This document shows, piece after piece, positions 52,793-63,000 of a stretch of 64,000 nucleotides of DNA. The DNA is from Chromatiaceae bacterium. GTDB taxonomy: Bacteria; Pseudomonadota; Gammaproteobacteria; Chromatiales; Chromatiaceae. Location of the stretch: NCBI GenBank assembly GCA_024235215.1, contig JACKMU010000003.1, positions 186,001-250,000 of the forward strand, read 5' to 3'. Under the pieces are notes generated by a model. It did no database searches and was not told the origin of the DNA. It worked only from the letters and a program-made list of their open reading frames with translations. The position numbers and the translations under genes were made by a program. Position 1 is the first letter of the stretch; every line of letters begins with the position of its first letter.

Positions 52793-54490
52793 TCAGTAAG
52801 GAACGGGTGACGGATACTCCCGGAACAGCAGGGTTGCGTTTATCTCTGGTGGCGGTAGCATCACTCCATCCCGGTACCATTCAATTTGCGGCATCTCATG
52901 ACGCCGATAAGCGGAGAGGGTTGCCTGAGCTCGCTGATAAACCTCCTCTCCCAACCAGCGCATCGTGGGCAGAACCTGCTGTTGCAGTTCGACCGCCTGA
53001 TCGAAATTACCGATGCCGGCGGCCACCAGTGCCTGTAATTCAACATACGGGGGGATGAACTCCCGTTGTACCAGTTCATTCACCAATTCCCGGGCGCGCT
53101 CTGTGTCCCGCACATCACGCTCACTGCTCAGCAGTAACAGCCTGATCTGTAAAAAGCGCAACAGGAGTTGCTGGGGATGCTGATCGAGCAGGCTCATCAA
53201 CAACCCGGCCAGTTCTGAATCCGACTTTCCGGAGCGCTTCAATGCAAGCACCAGATAAAGCCGGGCAGGAGAAATCTCGGGGTTGCTCTGCAATGCCTGC
53301 CGGTAGTGCTCCGCTGCCATTGTGTAATCGGTGGACTGGAACAGCAGATTGGCGACACAGAAATGGGCACCGTAGTGCTCGGGCTCTTTTGTCAGCACTG
53401 CCTGAAAACTGTGCATCGCCTCGCGCCGCTGACCACTCTCCACCAGCAGCACCCCAGTGAGAAACCTGGCCAGCGCCTGTTCGGGGTCACTCTTTAACAC
53501 TTGCTGCAGTTGCTGTTTCGCTTGTTCCGGTTCACCCGATAAATAGCGGGCACGCGCCAGGCTGACGCGCGCATGGTTGTTTTCCGATTCTATCTCCAGG
53601 CCGCGTTCGAAGGCTTCAGCCGCTTGGGCAAACTTGTGCTCATGGCTTGCCCTCAGCCCCTGTGCAAAAAACTGCCGTGCCCCTTGATTGAGCGCCTGCA
53701 ACTCATCGATAAACGGATCGACGATGGTGGGTAGCTGTTTACCCTGGGCCGCCATATGCTGTTTCGACCGTTCAATATCCCGCTTCGCCCGCCAGGCTCG
53801 CGCCAACGGATAGTGTGCCTGGTCAGCCGCCGGGTCGAGCTGCAGCACCTCCTCCAGCTTTTCAATAGCCGGGTCGTAACGCCGCTGCAACAGTTCTATC
53901 TGCGCCAGCTGGTAGAGTGCCCGTGCACGCAGACCCGGAATGGAGACCACTGCCCGCAATGCGTTGGCAGCCTCATCCAGGCGGTTCAACTCCAGCAAGC
54001 TCTCCGCCCGTCTGAGCAAAAGTGCCGGGTAGTCCGGGTTAAGCCTGGCAGCCTTGTCGAAAAGAGCCAATGCCGCTTCGTGCCGGCCGGACTTGGCTGC
54101 ATGATAGGCGGCATAATAGACCCAGCGGAACTCAGCCGGATCCAATGCCATCGCATTGGCGTAACCCGCCTCGGCCAACGCTTCCAGATGGTAGACCTGA
54201 TACAGCGCTCCCAGGCGGCCGTAACCCTCCGCCAGATCCTTCTCACTGGTAGCCGGATCGGCCAGCAGCCGCGCCAGCTCGATACGGGTCTCCCCCAGCA
54301 CCAGACGTGCGTGAGGTTCCGCGCCGCTCAGATCGCGTTCCGCTAACGGCCGCAAGCTGGCTTGCCAGCGCGCTGGCAACTGCGCCAGCAGATCCGCGCT
54401 GACCAGCGACGGCAGACAGGTGAGCCACAGCAGGAGCAGCAGTACAAGGCACCGCGGGGAGAGTGGAAGGTTCAGCATGGATTGCCTCAT
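52793..54490 (-). CDS. Exported TPR-repeat protein of the cytochrome/CRTAC1 cassette
   Basis: 565 residues. Hydrophobic signal segment (LVLLLLLWLTCLPSLVSA), then about a dozen tetratricopeptide-type helix pairs over residues ~85-480 (e.g. GRHEAALALFDKAARLNPDYP, KFAQAAEAFERGLEIESEN), a protein-protein scaffold in the periplasm. The start overlaps the upstream CRTAC1-type gene by 4 nt. With the pentaheme cytochrome and the beta-propeller protein it forms a three-gene cassette. No enzymatic motif seen. Confidence 0.87.
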   Translation of the reverse strand: MRQSMLNLPLSPRCLVLLLLLWLTCLPSLVSADLLAQLPARWQASLRPLAERDLSGAEPHARLVLGETRIELARLLADPATSEKDLAEGYGRLGALYQVYHLEALAEAGYANAMALDPAEFRWVYYAAYHAAKSGRHEAALALFDKAARLNPDYPALLLRRAESLLELNRLDEAANALRAVVSIPGLRARALYQLAQIELLQRRYDPAIEKLEEVLQLDPAADQAHYPLARAWRAKRDIERSKQHMAAQGKQLPTIVDPFIDELQALNQGARQFFAQGLRASHEHKFAQAAEAFERGLEIESENNHARVSLARARYLSGEPEQAKQQLQQVLKSDPEQALARFLTGVLLVESGQRREAMHSFQAVLTKEPEHYGAHFCVANLLFQSTDYTMAAEHYRQALQSNPEISPARLYLVLALKRSGKSDSELAGLLMSLLDQHPQQLLLRFLQIRLLLLSSERDVRDTERARELVNELVQREFIPPYVELQALVAAGIGNFDQAVELQQQVLPTMRWLGEEVYQRAQATLSAYRRHEMPQIEWYRDGVMLPPPEINATLLFREYPSPVPY

Positions 54491-56334
54491 GGAGCCCTGA
54501 TCGCGTCGGCCCTGTTGACAATCATCAGCATACCGGTGCGGGGAACGTCGACTTCCTGTCGCGCGCCATCCGGCCAGATCACCGTCAAACTCTCCACCTG
54601 TTCCAGTGACCCGAGCCCGAAGGTGACGGGCAGTTCCATCTGCGACAGGTAACTTCGGGCCGGCATCACCTGCCGGTACTGAGTCACACCACCGGCAGTG
54701 AGTTCAATGCGCGCACCAATTGCACCGGTGTTGCCTTTGCCCCCCTGCAACAGCAGCCGCAGCCAGTGGTTTCCGCTGTTTTGATCGTTACGGAACAGCC
54801 TCGCCGCGCGGCCGTTCTGCGTGATGACCAGATCCAGATCCCCATCCCCGTCGATATCGGCATACGCCGCACCCCGCGCCACCAGTGGTTGCGACAGATC
54901 CCCGGCTTCGTGCACCAGGCGAAACAGATTGCGGCAGCCGTCACCACAGTTCCAGAACAGCTGGGCTGGCTGCGCATAGTGTTGACTGGGCTGCACCCGG
55001 TTGATCTCATGCTCCAGATGGCCGTTCACCTGCAGCAGATCCAGCCTGCCGTCGAGATCGGCATCGAAAAAGAAGAGTCCGAAGGTAAGCGCCAACCGGG
55101 TAGCGGGACCCAACCCAACCAGCACCGCCTCATCCACAAACGGAGGCTGACCTTCGGCAGTAACGAACAGTGAGGTCATCTCATTGGCGAAATTCCCTAT
55201 GCCTATGCCGAGATCGAGTGTGTTGCGGAAATAGCTACTGTCTATGCCCATGCCACCGGTTGCCTTGCCGTCACGGTCGAAGGCGATCCCTTCCAGCGCA
55301 CCGATCTCTTCGAATGTTCCATCCCCTCGATTGCGGAACAGAAAATTGCGTACCGTATCGTTGGCGACGATCAGATCGATCCATCCATCCCGATCATAGT
55401 CCACCGGGGCGACCCCAAGCCCCTTCCCCACCGGTTTGCCGCTGATCCCGTCGGTGACCGCTATGCCAGCACTCCCCGATACATCGGAAAAACGGCCACC
55501 CCCATCGTTGCGGTAGAGGCGGTTGTGGGTTCCGGTGAAGTGGTTGGGCGCGCCATAGGCCCGGCCCAGTCCAGTCAAACGGAAATCGATGGCCAGGTCG
55601 TCCTTGCGTGACCACTGTACATAGTTGGTCACGAACAGATCCAGATCTCCGTCGCGGTCGTAGTCGAAGAACGCAGCGCTGGTGCTCCACTCATTGTCAC
55701 CACCAGCCACGCCCGCGGTCTGCGTGACATCCCGGAAGCGTCCCTCTTCGTTACGTAACAGCCGATTGCGGCCGAGTGTGGTCAGATAGAGATCCACCTG
55801 ACCATCCCCGTCATAGTCTCCCACGGCAACACCCATGCCAAACTCGCTGAATCCGAGCCCTGCCGCTGCGGTGACATCGCTGAACTGCCCCCGGCCATTA
55901 TTGGCGTAGAGTGCATGAGTCGGACGCACAGCACCTGCATGACCCGGCCAGTAGTTGAAATTCACCAGCAGCAGATCCTGGTCTGCATCACCGTCATAGT
56001 CGAAAAAGGCGACACCACTGCCGATCGTTTCCGGCATCAGCCGCTCACCGTAGGCACCATTGACGTGTACGAAGTCGATTCCGGCGTGCTGGGTGATATC
56101 AGTAAACGGGATGGCTGGCAGGGGTTGTTGCGAATCCTCGACCACCGCAACCGGCGCAGTGATCTCCGCCTCCACTACCTTAACCTCAGCCCCGGGCCGG
56201 GACCGGTACCACGCCACCCCACCCGCTATCAGCAGCGCGCAGACCAGGATTACCAGCATGGAGCCGATGAGTGCGTTGCGTACTCTCTTCTCCCCTCTGC
56301 TCAATTCACTTGCACCACCACCCTTCATCGCCAT
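54487..56334 (-). CDS. CRTAC1-type beta-propeller protein with FG-GAP/VCBS repeats and ASPIC/UnbV end
   Basis: 615 residues. A single membrane anchor near residues 20-43 (IGSMLVILVCALLIAGGVAWY) is followed by repeated calcium-loop blades such as FFDYDGDADQDLLLVNF, VGDYDGDGQVDLYLTTL, FFDYDRDGDLDLFVTNY and YADIDGDGDLDLVIT. The end is an ASPIC/UnbV domain (YLSQMELPVTFGLGSLEQVESLTVIWPDG). The protein stands on the periplasmic face. It starts directly after the cytochrome stop and its stop overlaps the TPR start, so the three proteins are made together. The molecular role of CRTAC1-type proteins in bacteria is unknown. Confidence 0.9.
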   Translation of the reverse strand: MAMKGGGASELSRGEKRVRNALIGSMLVILVCALLIAGGVAWYRSRPGAEVKVVEAEITAPVAVVEDSQQPLPAIPFTDITQHAGIDFVHVNGAYGERLMPETIGSGVAFFDYDGDADQDLLLVNFNYWPGHAGAVRPTHALYANNGRGQFSDVTAAAGLGFSEFGMGVAVGDYDGDGQVDLYLTTLGRNRLLRNEEGRFRDVTQTAGVAGGDNEWSTSAAFFDYDRDGDLDLFVTNYVQWSRKDDLAIDFRLTGLGRAYGAPNHFTGTHNRLYRNDGGGRFSDVSGSAGIAVTDGISGKPVGKGLGVAPVDYDRDGWIDLIVANDTVRNFLFRNRGDGTFEEIGALEGIAFDRDGKATGGMGIDSSYFRNTLDLGIGIGNFANEMTSLFVTAEGQPPFVDEAVLVGLGPATRLALTFGLFFFDADLDGRLDLLQVNGHLEHEINRVQPSQHYAQPAQLFWNCGDGCRNLFRLVHEAGDLSQPLVARGAAYADIDGDGDLDLVITQNGRAARLFRNDQNSGNHWLRLLLQGGKGNTGAIGARIELTAGGVTQYRQVMPARSYLSQMELPVTFGLGSLEQVESLTVIWPDGARQEVDVPRTGMLMIVNRADAIRAP

Positions 56335-59100
56335 TCATTCTCCTGTGTCGTGAGCGGCGATCCGCGACGGCGGATCCAACCCGATGGCGCCCACCCGCTG
56401 AAGATCGTAGACCGCGGTTTCCTCAGCCGCATGATTCGCAGCGGGATTGAGACGCCGATGGCGGCTGACCGCCTGTTCGACCGCCAGGTCATCGGACCGG
56501 TATTTTTCATGCAACAGACGGTGCCTTTCACTCGCCTCACCCTCTTGCAGCTCCTGCAGAACCAGCGCCATATTGTGGTGGGCGGCGGCGTTCTCGGGAT
56601 CGATCTGCAGTGCCTGCAGCAAGCGCTCGCGAGCGTGTTGCAGATATTGCCGGCGCCTGCTCTCGTCCCGTTCCTGCCGGGCACGCTCGAACAGCGTGCG
56701 GCCCAGTTGCACCAGCAGACGATGGTCTTGGGAGAAGTCGAAACCACGCCGCTGCGCCTCATTGAAACGGGTCTCAGCCAACGCCTGCAGCAGCTCGATG
56801 GCAGTATCCAGGTGACCAAACTCCCGTTCGACCAGCGCCGAGTACCAGGCCAGCGTCCACTCGGGTGCATGAGCATCGGCTGCCCGTGCCAGTGCTGCGG
56901 CGGCTTCATCAAGGCGCCCTTCGAGGTAGAACACCCTGGCCAGATTGAGTGCACCGTGCGCCGGTTCAAGTGTCTCCACCTGGGAAAATGCGGCTTCCGC
57001 CTGGCGCAACTCCCGCTTCCCCTTGCGCAGCAAGCCGATGCCGTAGTCGTTCCAGCGCTCCCAATCATCGACCTGCCGCTCCGACATCTCGATCTGATCG
57101 AACCCATCCGCCAACGGCAGGACCACCCGCGCCTCCGCCAGTACAGAGACAGGTAGGTCGTTAGCCTGAAAATCGGCCCCTTGCACATGACGCACAAACC
57201 GGGTATCGAACTTGCGGTATTTGAGTGCAGCATCGATTGCAATTGGCCCGGTCACACCGGCGGGAACCTCCAACGTGTAATGGATGGTCGCCGCGGCGCC
57301 CGGAGGAATCTGATGGTCGTACAGCGCCACAAAAATATTCTGCGCGTCACGCCGTTCGATCCGCCCGCCATTGCGATCAAGCAGGTAGCTGTTCAGGAAG
57401 TAGGACCAGGGATCCACGCCGCCATCCGCTCCCAGTGCCCCGCTGCGGCCAATGAGTCGATCACCACTATGTATGCTGATATCCAGCCAGAGTTCATTCG
57501 AATCCGCGGTCCCCTGCGTCAGCTGATGGCCGATCCGCTGGGTGCGCACGACCAGTTCGATCAGATAACGCTTGCCCGGTACCAGCGCTGGCAGTTGACG
57601 CGGGCCCAGCGGTGCGTGCAGCTGGCCGTCCAGTTCACCAAATTCTCGGATACCGAAAATGTCCACTCGCGCCGCCCGACGCAGGAAATTCCGGCGCATT
57701 TCGTCAGCCGGAGAAGTCTGTTGCAGCAGATACGGAACACCGGTGTTGGCGGTCGCGAAGGTGTGATCATGGATAGAAGGCGCACCACCCGAACCGGTGC
57801 TACGTGCGGCCGGATCGCTTGAGGGGGTGAGAGGCATGTGGCAATAGGCGCAATTGGGGACCGCCCTTTCCGGATAATAGAAGCTGTCGACCCGGTGCCC
57901 GGAGACGCCGCTCAACAGGAAGCTGTCATAGTGGTCCTGGCCGCGTAACCATCTGTAGTGATTCAATTCGTAGGGCAGGTGCACTTTGTGGCAGCCCGAA
58001 CAGAACAGCGCCGACCTGTGCACCGGCTTGAGAAAGGTGCGCTTGTGGAAGGCCGGCTTGGCCTTGATCAACTGGTGATTGAACGCCTGCAGCAGACGAT
58101 TGTCGCTCAATGCAAACGGATAGCGCGGCGGATCTTCGAAATCGTAGGCGCCGTTCCCCAACGGACTGTTGATCGCAGTGATCGAGTGACAGCCGATGCA
58201 GGTGATCCCCGCGTGCCCCCCCGGATCGAGCTCCGGAGCGTAATCCGGGTCATCAAAACGGCCGGAGAAGAGTGGCACCTGATCGTGACAGACGGCACAG
58301 AGCCGGGCAGCATCCAGGTTGCCATCCCGCCCGAGCAGCGCCGTTCTCGTCTCATCGATACTAAAGCGATAAGCCGGGTTATTGAACGAACTCAACCTGT
58401 GCATGCTCATGGCTGATTGCCTGGCAATATCTGTGTGGCACTCGGCGCAAAATCCATCCTCCATCAGATGGCGGGCAGGAATCTGCGTCGACTGGCCTGC
58501 CAGCCTCACCAATGCCGGAAGATAGGGTGTTGCCTCAGCCTCCGGCCGCACCCGGAGATCCCCGCCCTGAATCTGCAGCAGAGTCAACGCCAGTGAGAAC
58601 ATCAGCACGACGGCACCCCAGCGCTTGCCGATTCCCCAGTTGACCGGCCTGCCGGCCATTCGGTGTACCACGAACAACCAGAGCGCCAAGAGTGGCATAC
58701 CGACATGCGTCCAGTAAGCGATAGTGCGCCACTGGGGATCGTTGATCTCCAGAAAACCGAAACGGGTGAGCACGATACCGGAGAGGAGCAACAGCAGACC
58801 GGTGGTGAAAAAGATAAAGCCGGCGCGCACTGCGTAACGGTTCGGTTGTAACCGCGCCCGGGACTGATGCAACAGCCCGAACAGGATAAAGAGAGGAACC
58901 AGCAGCAGTCCGAGCAGCAGGTGCAGCAGAAACATCAGGAGGTAGAAGTAATCCTGATAATCTGACCCGGTGAGCGTTTCAATCAGGGTGATGGCACCAA
59001 GATAGAGCGAATTGACCGCCAGCAGGATAAACAGCACGAACACCCACCGCAACAGCTTGCGGAGATTACCCCCGACTACGGGAAGGATTGTCCGGGTCAT
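56335..59100 (-). CDS. Membrane-anchored pentaheme c-type cytochrome with C-terminal TPR
   Basis: About 921 residues. Five membrane helices (roughly 18-38, 52-76, 92-112, 130-147, 161-178) put the C-terminal part in the periplasm. Five C-x-x-C-H haem sites follow: CAECH (218), CAVCH (268), CIGCH (301), CSGCH (367) and CAYCH (417). A beta-rich domain (~480-660) comes next, then TPR-like helices (~690-850). This would carry electrons between the quinone pool side and periplasmic partners. The exact start is uncertain: ATG at 59100 with AGGA close by, or ATG at 59118 or GTG at 59148. Other five-haem families I know have a different spacing. Confidence 0.87.
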   Translation of the reverse strand: MTRTILPVVGGNLRKLLRWVFVLFILLAVNSLYLGAITLIETLTGSDYQDYFYLLMFLLHLLLGLLLVPLFILFGLLHQSRARLQPNRYAVRAGFIFFTTGLLLLLSGIVLTRFGFLEINDPQWRTIAYWTHVGMPLLALWLFVVHRMAGRPVNWGIGKRWGAVVLMFSLALTLLQIQGGDLRVRPEAEATPYLPALVRLAGQSTQIPARHLMEDGFCAECHTDIARQSAMSMHRLSSFNNPAYRFSIDETRTALLGRDGNLDAARLCAVCHDQVPLFSGRFDDPDYAPELDPGGHAGITCIGCHSITAINSPLGNGAYDFEDPPRYPFALSDNRLLQAFNHQLIKAKPAFHKRTFLKPVHRSALFCSGCHKVHLPYELNHYRWLRGQDHYDSFLLSGVSGHRVDSFYYPERAVPNCAYCHMPLTPSSDPAARSTGSGGAPSIHDHTFATANTGVPYLLQQTSPADEMRRNFLRRAARVDIFGIREFGELDGQLHAPLGPRQLPALVPGKRYLIELVVRTQRIGHQLTQGTADSNELWLDISIHSGDRLIGRSGALGADGGVDPWSYFLNSYLLDRNGGRIERRDAQNIFVALYDHQIPPGAAATIHYTLEVPAGVTGPIAIDAALKYRKFDTRFVRHVQGADFQANDLPVSVLAEARVVLPLADGFDQIEMSERQVDDWERWNDYGIGLLRKGKRELRQAEAAFSQVETLEPAHGALNLARVFYLEGRLDEAAAALARAADAHAPEWTLAWYSALVEREFGHLDTAIELLQALAETRFNEAQRRGFDFSQDHRLLVQLGRTLFERARQERDESRRRQYLQHARERLLQALQIDPENAAAHHNMALVLQELQEGEASERHRLLHEKYRSDDLAVEQAVSRHRRLNPAANHAAEETAVYDLQRVGAIGLDPPSRIAAHDTGE

Positions 59101-59604
59101 GCTTCCTGCCACTGCCATCATCCTATCGCGCGTGGGTTGAACACCCACCGGCTCATCGATTTCAATGCCATGCGATCAGTATGGAAAATTATAGCGCCGG
59201 CAGTGAGAAACGTGAAGCTGCGCCTTTGGGCCGGGGAGAGCAGACCCAGCGCCATTGCCACCGCAAGGATTTGAACAGTCCACTGGTTGTAACCAATCCG
59301 TCTATCAGATGTATCACTGTGGCATTTGCCAAAATTCGGTCGATCAACTCTGCTTGAACTGCAACCGTATAGCCGATGGATGCCGGCCTTTTATCCATTG
59401 GCGGCAGACATCTGCAGGCCATAACACTCCATGCGTGCAACACAGGCTTTCAATGAGATCTTATCTGAATTGCAGGCTGCAGATTCAGACCTGATCCGGG
59501 TGATTCATGGAGATTGCCATCCCTCCCCTGATTCGCAGGAGCTGCGACGCTCTCCAGGATTGCAGCAGAGATCCAATCTCCCCGCGCCTTGTGCTGGTTG
59601 TTGC
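59101..59604. other. Intergenic region upstream of the cytochrome cassette
   Basis: About 500 bp with no supportable gene. It contains the promoter region of the cytochrome gene (minus strand) and the 3' side of the broken pterin dehydratase gene. An inverted repeat GTGGGT-TGAAC-ACCCAC lies near 59132-59148, around the GTG start alternative. Several overlapping short frames show no motif. Confidence 0.4.
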
Positions 59605-59981
59605 TTACACTTCATAGTCGTAGCGCGGATCGTCCGGCAATCTCTCCAGCCCACCTGGTTCACAGTCGGGCTGCCACATCACCACCTCTTCGATCTTTCT
59701 GGCCAATGCGAAATCCTTGTTGGTCACACCATTGGTGGAGTGAGTCTTCAGTTTCACTTTGAACCAGTGGTAGGAGAGTTCGATATCCGGATGATCAAGC
59801 ACCGCTTCGGAGAGATGAGCAACCGCGTTGACCAGCATCAACGTCGCCCGCCACCCGCCGGTGGGTGCCGGCGGCATATCGCTCCCTCCCCCAGCGACTA
59901 TTGTGAGAGCTCCTGCCTGAGCCGAAGCACTATCTCCTCCTCTGGGTAGATCTCTTCATTGTTACGGATTCGTTGTGCCAT
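59605..59981 (-). pseudogene. 4a-hydroxytetrahydrobiopterin dehydratase-like gene, disrupted by a stop and a frameshift
   Basis: Two pieces of one gene. Piece 1 starts with ATG at 59981 and reads MAQRIRNNEEIYPEEEIVLR, then LRQELSQ, before a TAG at 59898-59900. Piece 2 (90 residues from the ATG at 59877, with a GGGAGGGAG site) has GGWRATLMLVNAVAHLSEAV, then DHPDIELSYHWFKVKLKTHS and FALARKIEEVV, the PhhB pattern. After the stop, the frame-1 continuation EGAICRRHP aligns with the family G-x-I-x-R-x-Y step and then needs a one-base shift to join GGWRATLM. The usual His-His is Asp-His here. PhhB recycles pterin cofactor or acts as a moonlighting factor. The gene is probably inactive, or only the 90-residue part is made. 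Confidence 0.6.
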
Positions 59982-60077
59982 ACCAATCCCCGAGAACCGA
60001 GGATGATTGGAACCAATTACAGCCACTACGACCAGGTCAGCGGCGTGGCAGCGTTGTAGCCGAGTGCATCATGCCGA

Positions 60078-63000
60078 TCAATGCAGACTCTCGGCACCGG
60101 CCACCACCATCGACAACAGCGCGAAATCGAGCGAAGAACGTGCCCGGAACTCGGAGACAACCTCGGCGTGCCGCTCGACAGCGTACCGTTTACTCTGCTT
60201 CCACTCTTCGAGCATCCTTCTCGCGTTCTTTGACGGCGCTGTGCAGGTGAGAATATGGGCGGTAATTTCGCGCTGATGGGTATTGAGCATGTCACCCAAC
60301 CGGGTTCTGGCCAGGTCGTGCCAGTGGGTCTGAATCCGGAGAGAACCGATCTGCTCGCGCAACCAATGGAACTGCAGCTCCTTACCCAGAGCGAAATAGA
60401 GCGAAGCAACCAGCAGAATATCGGTTTCGCTTTGCTTCGCCACTTTGACGATATCCAGCGCTGAAGCCAGCGGTGAGAGAATACCCACCCGTTGCGCCAG
60501 TTCCCTCGGCACCCCGGCATTGGTCATCATCTTTACCCGCCGATTGAGCGCCAGCCGGTCTGTGGAGGTGAGCGGTTTGGGCATTCTCGCAGCAAGCTGC
60601 TGCACCCCCCCCTGATAATAGTCAACCTGTGCCTGAATCCCATTGTCCTGCTGCTGATGACGCAGCAACCAGATCACCGCACGCCGCAGCAGATCGGTCA
60701 CCAGCAGCATCAACTCCATCTGTGTCGCGGCGGGCACGCGATTGTCGAGCGCTTCGATCTCACCCCACAGTGCATCGATGCCGAATATCTCACTCACTGC
60801 GACATAGGCCCGGGTCAATCCGGCGATATCTGCACCCACCTCCTCACGCACCCGAAACGCAAAACCGGGACCCACATGGTCGACGATTCTGTTGGTCAGA
60901 TGAGTGGCGGTTATCTCCCGCCGCAGCCGGTGGACATGCATCTCGGCGGGAAACCTCTCCGCCAGTACCCGGGGGAAGTAGCGGGTCAAATCGGATTGCA
61001 GGTAGGGATCATCCGGAATGTCGGATTCGACCAGCGCATTGTAGTAATTCATCTTGCTGTAGGCGTGCAGCACCGCAATCTCGGGTTTGGTCAACCCGAG
61101 CCCCTTCGCCTGACGTTCCGCGATCGCCTTGGCATTGGGAAGGAACTCCAGGTTCCGGTTCAGGCGTCCGCGCTGCTCCAAGCTGTCGATGAAGCGGGCG
61201 TGTTCGTAGAGCTTCTCCTGCGCCTTCCAGGCGACCAGGCTAATCGCCTGGGTCTGCGAATAGTTGTGCGCCAGCACCAGCCTGGCGATCTCATCGGTCA
61301 TCTCCGTCAGCAGTCGGTTACGCTGCTTTCCGGTCATCTCGCCATTGGCGACTATCTGGCCGAGCAGAATCTTGATGTTCACTTCATGGTCTGAGCAGTC
61401 GACTCCGGCCGAGTTGTCGATCGCATCGGTGTAGATAAGACCGCCTTTCGACGCAAACTCCACTCTTCCGAGCTGAGTGAAGCCAAGATTGCCGCCTTCA
61501 CCCACCACCTTGCAGCGCAATTCATTGCCGTTGACACGCAGACTCTCATTGGCTTTGTCGCCAACGTTCTCATGAGTCTCAGTCTCGGCCTTGACGTAGG
61601 TGCCGATGCCACCGTTCCAGAGCAGATCGACCGGTGCTTTCAGCAACTGATTGATCAGCTCATTGGGCGGCAACCGGTCCACTTTGACCCCGAGCAGACT
61701 CTTGACCTCATCACTCAACGGAACCGATTTCAGGGTACGGGCATAGACTCCGCCACCGGGGGAGATCAGCTGCCTGTCGTAATCACTCCAGCCGGACCTG
61801 GGAAGTGCAAACAGTCGTGCCCGCTCCTTGAAGGAGCATTCCGGATCCGGATTGGGGTCGAGAAAGATGTGCATGTGGTTGAATGCACCCACCAGCTTGA
61901 TATGGGGTGAGAGCAGCAACCCGTTGCCAAACACATCGCCGGACATGTCACCGATGCCGATAACCCGGAAATCCTGGTGCTGTATATCGATACCCAGCTC
62001 ACGAAAATTTCGCTTTACCGATTCCCAGGCTCCCTTGGCGGTGATACCCATCCTCTTGTGGTCGTATCCCTGCGAGCCACCGGATGCAAAGGCATCCCCG
62101 AGCCAGAAGCGATACTCCGCGGCCACGCCGTTGGCGATATCAGAGAAGGTGGCGGTCCCTTTGTCCGCGGCGATCACCAGGTAGGTGTCGTCACTGTCAT
62201 AGCGCACCAGTTTGCCCGGAGGCTGCGGCTTTCCGTCCACCAGATTGTCGGTCAGATCGAGCATGCCGCGCAGAAAGGTCTTGTAGCACTCGACCACCAG
62301 CTCCATGGTCTGCTCCTGGCTGCCATTCACCGGCAACCGCTTGACCACGAATCCCCCCTTTGAACCGACTGGAACGATCACCGTGTTTTTCACCATCTGC
62401 GCCTTCATCAACCCCAGCACTTCGGTGCGGAAATCCTCCATCCGATCGGACCAGCGCAACCCCCCACGTGCCACGCGGCCACCGCGCAGATGAACCCCCT
62501 CCATCTGCACCGAGAACACGAAGATCTCGTACATCGGCCGCGGTAACGGCATGTTGCTGACCTGGCTGGGATCAATCTTGAAGGCGAGGTAGGATTTGGT
62601 GGATCCGTCTGCGCTGGTCTGGTAGTAGTTGGTGCGCAGCGTGGACATCACCAGGTTGACGAAACTGCGCAGAATGCGGTCCTCATCCAGGCTGGAAACC
62701 GATTCCAGCAGGCTCTCTATCCGACTCAAATGCTTGCTCAACTGCGCCTCACTGCGCTTGACCCTGGGATCGAAGCGAAAGGCGAACAGTTCGATCAACG
62801 TCCTGACCATCACCGGATGCCGGGTCAGGCTTTTGATGACATAGGTGCGACTGTACGGACTCTTGATCTGCTGCAGATACTGACTGTAGGCGCGTATGAT
62901 GAAAACCTGGCGCCAGGACAACCCGGCTGCCAGCACCAGCTGGTTGAAGCCATCATTATCCGCCAGCCCCTCCCATACCTTCTGAAAACACTCCTGAAAA

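Noticed and set aside
55915..57156. A 413-codon plus-strand frame opposite the CRTAC1 and cytochrome genes
   Set aside because: Shadow of two genes with clear motifs; composition is typical of antisense translation.
59431..59949. A 172-codon plus-strand frame opposite the pterin dehydratase remnant
   Set aside because: Shadow; the minus strand carries the recognisable PhhB core.
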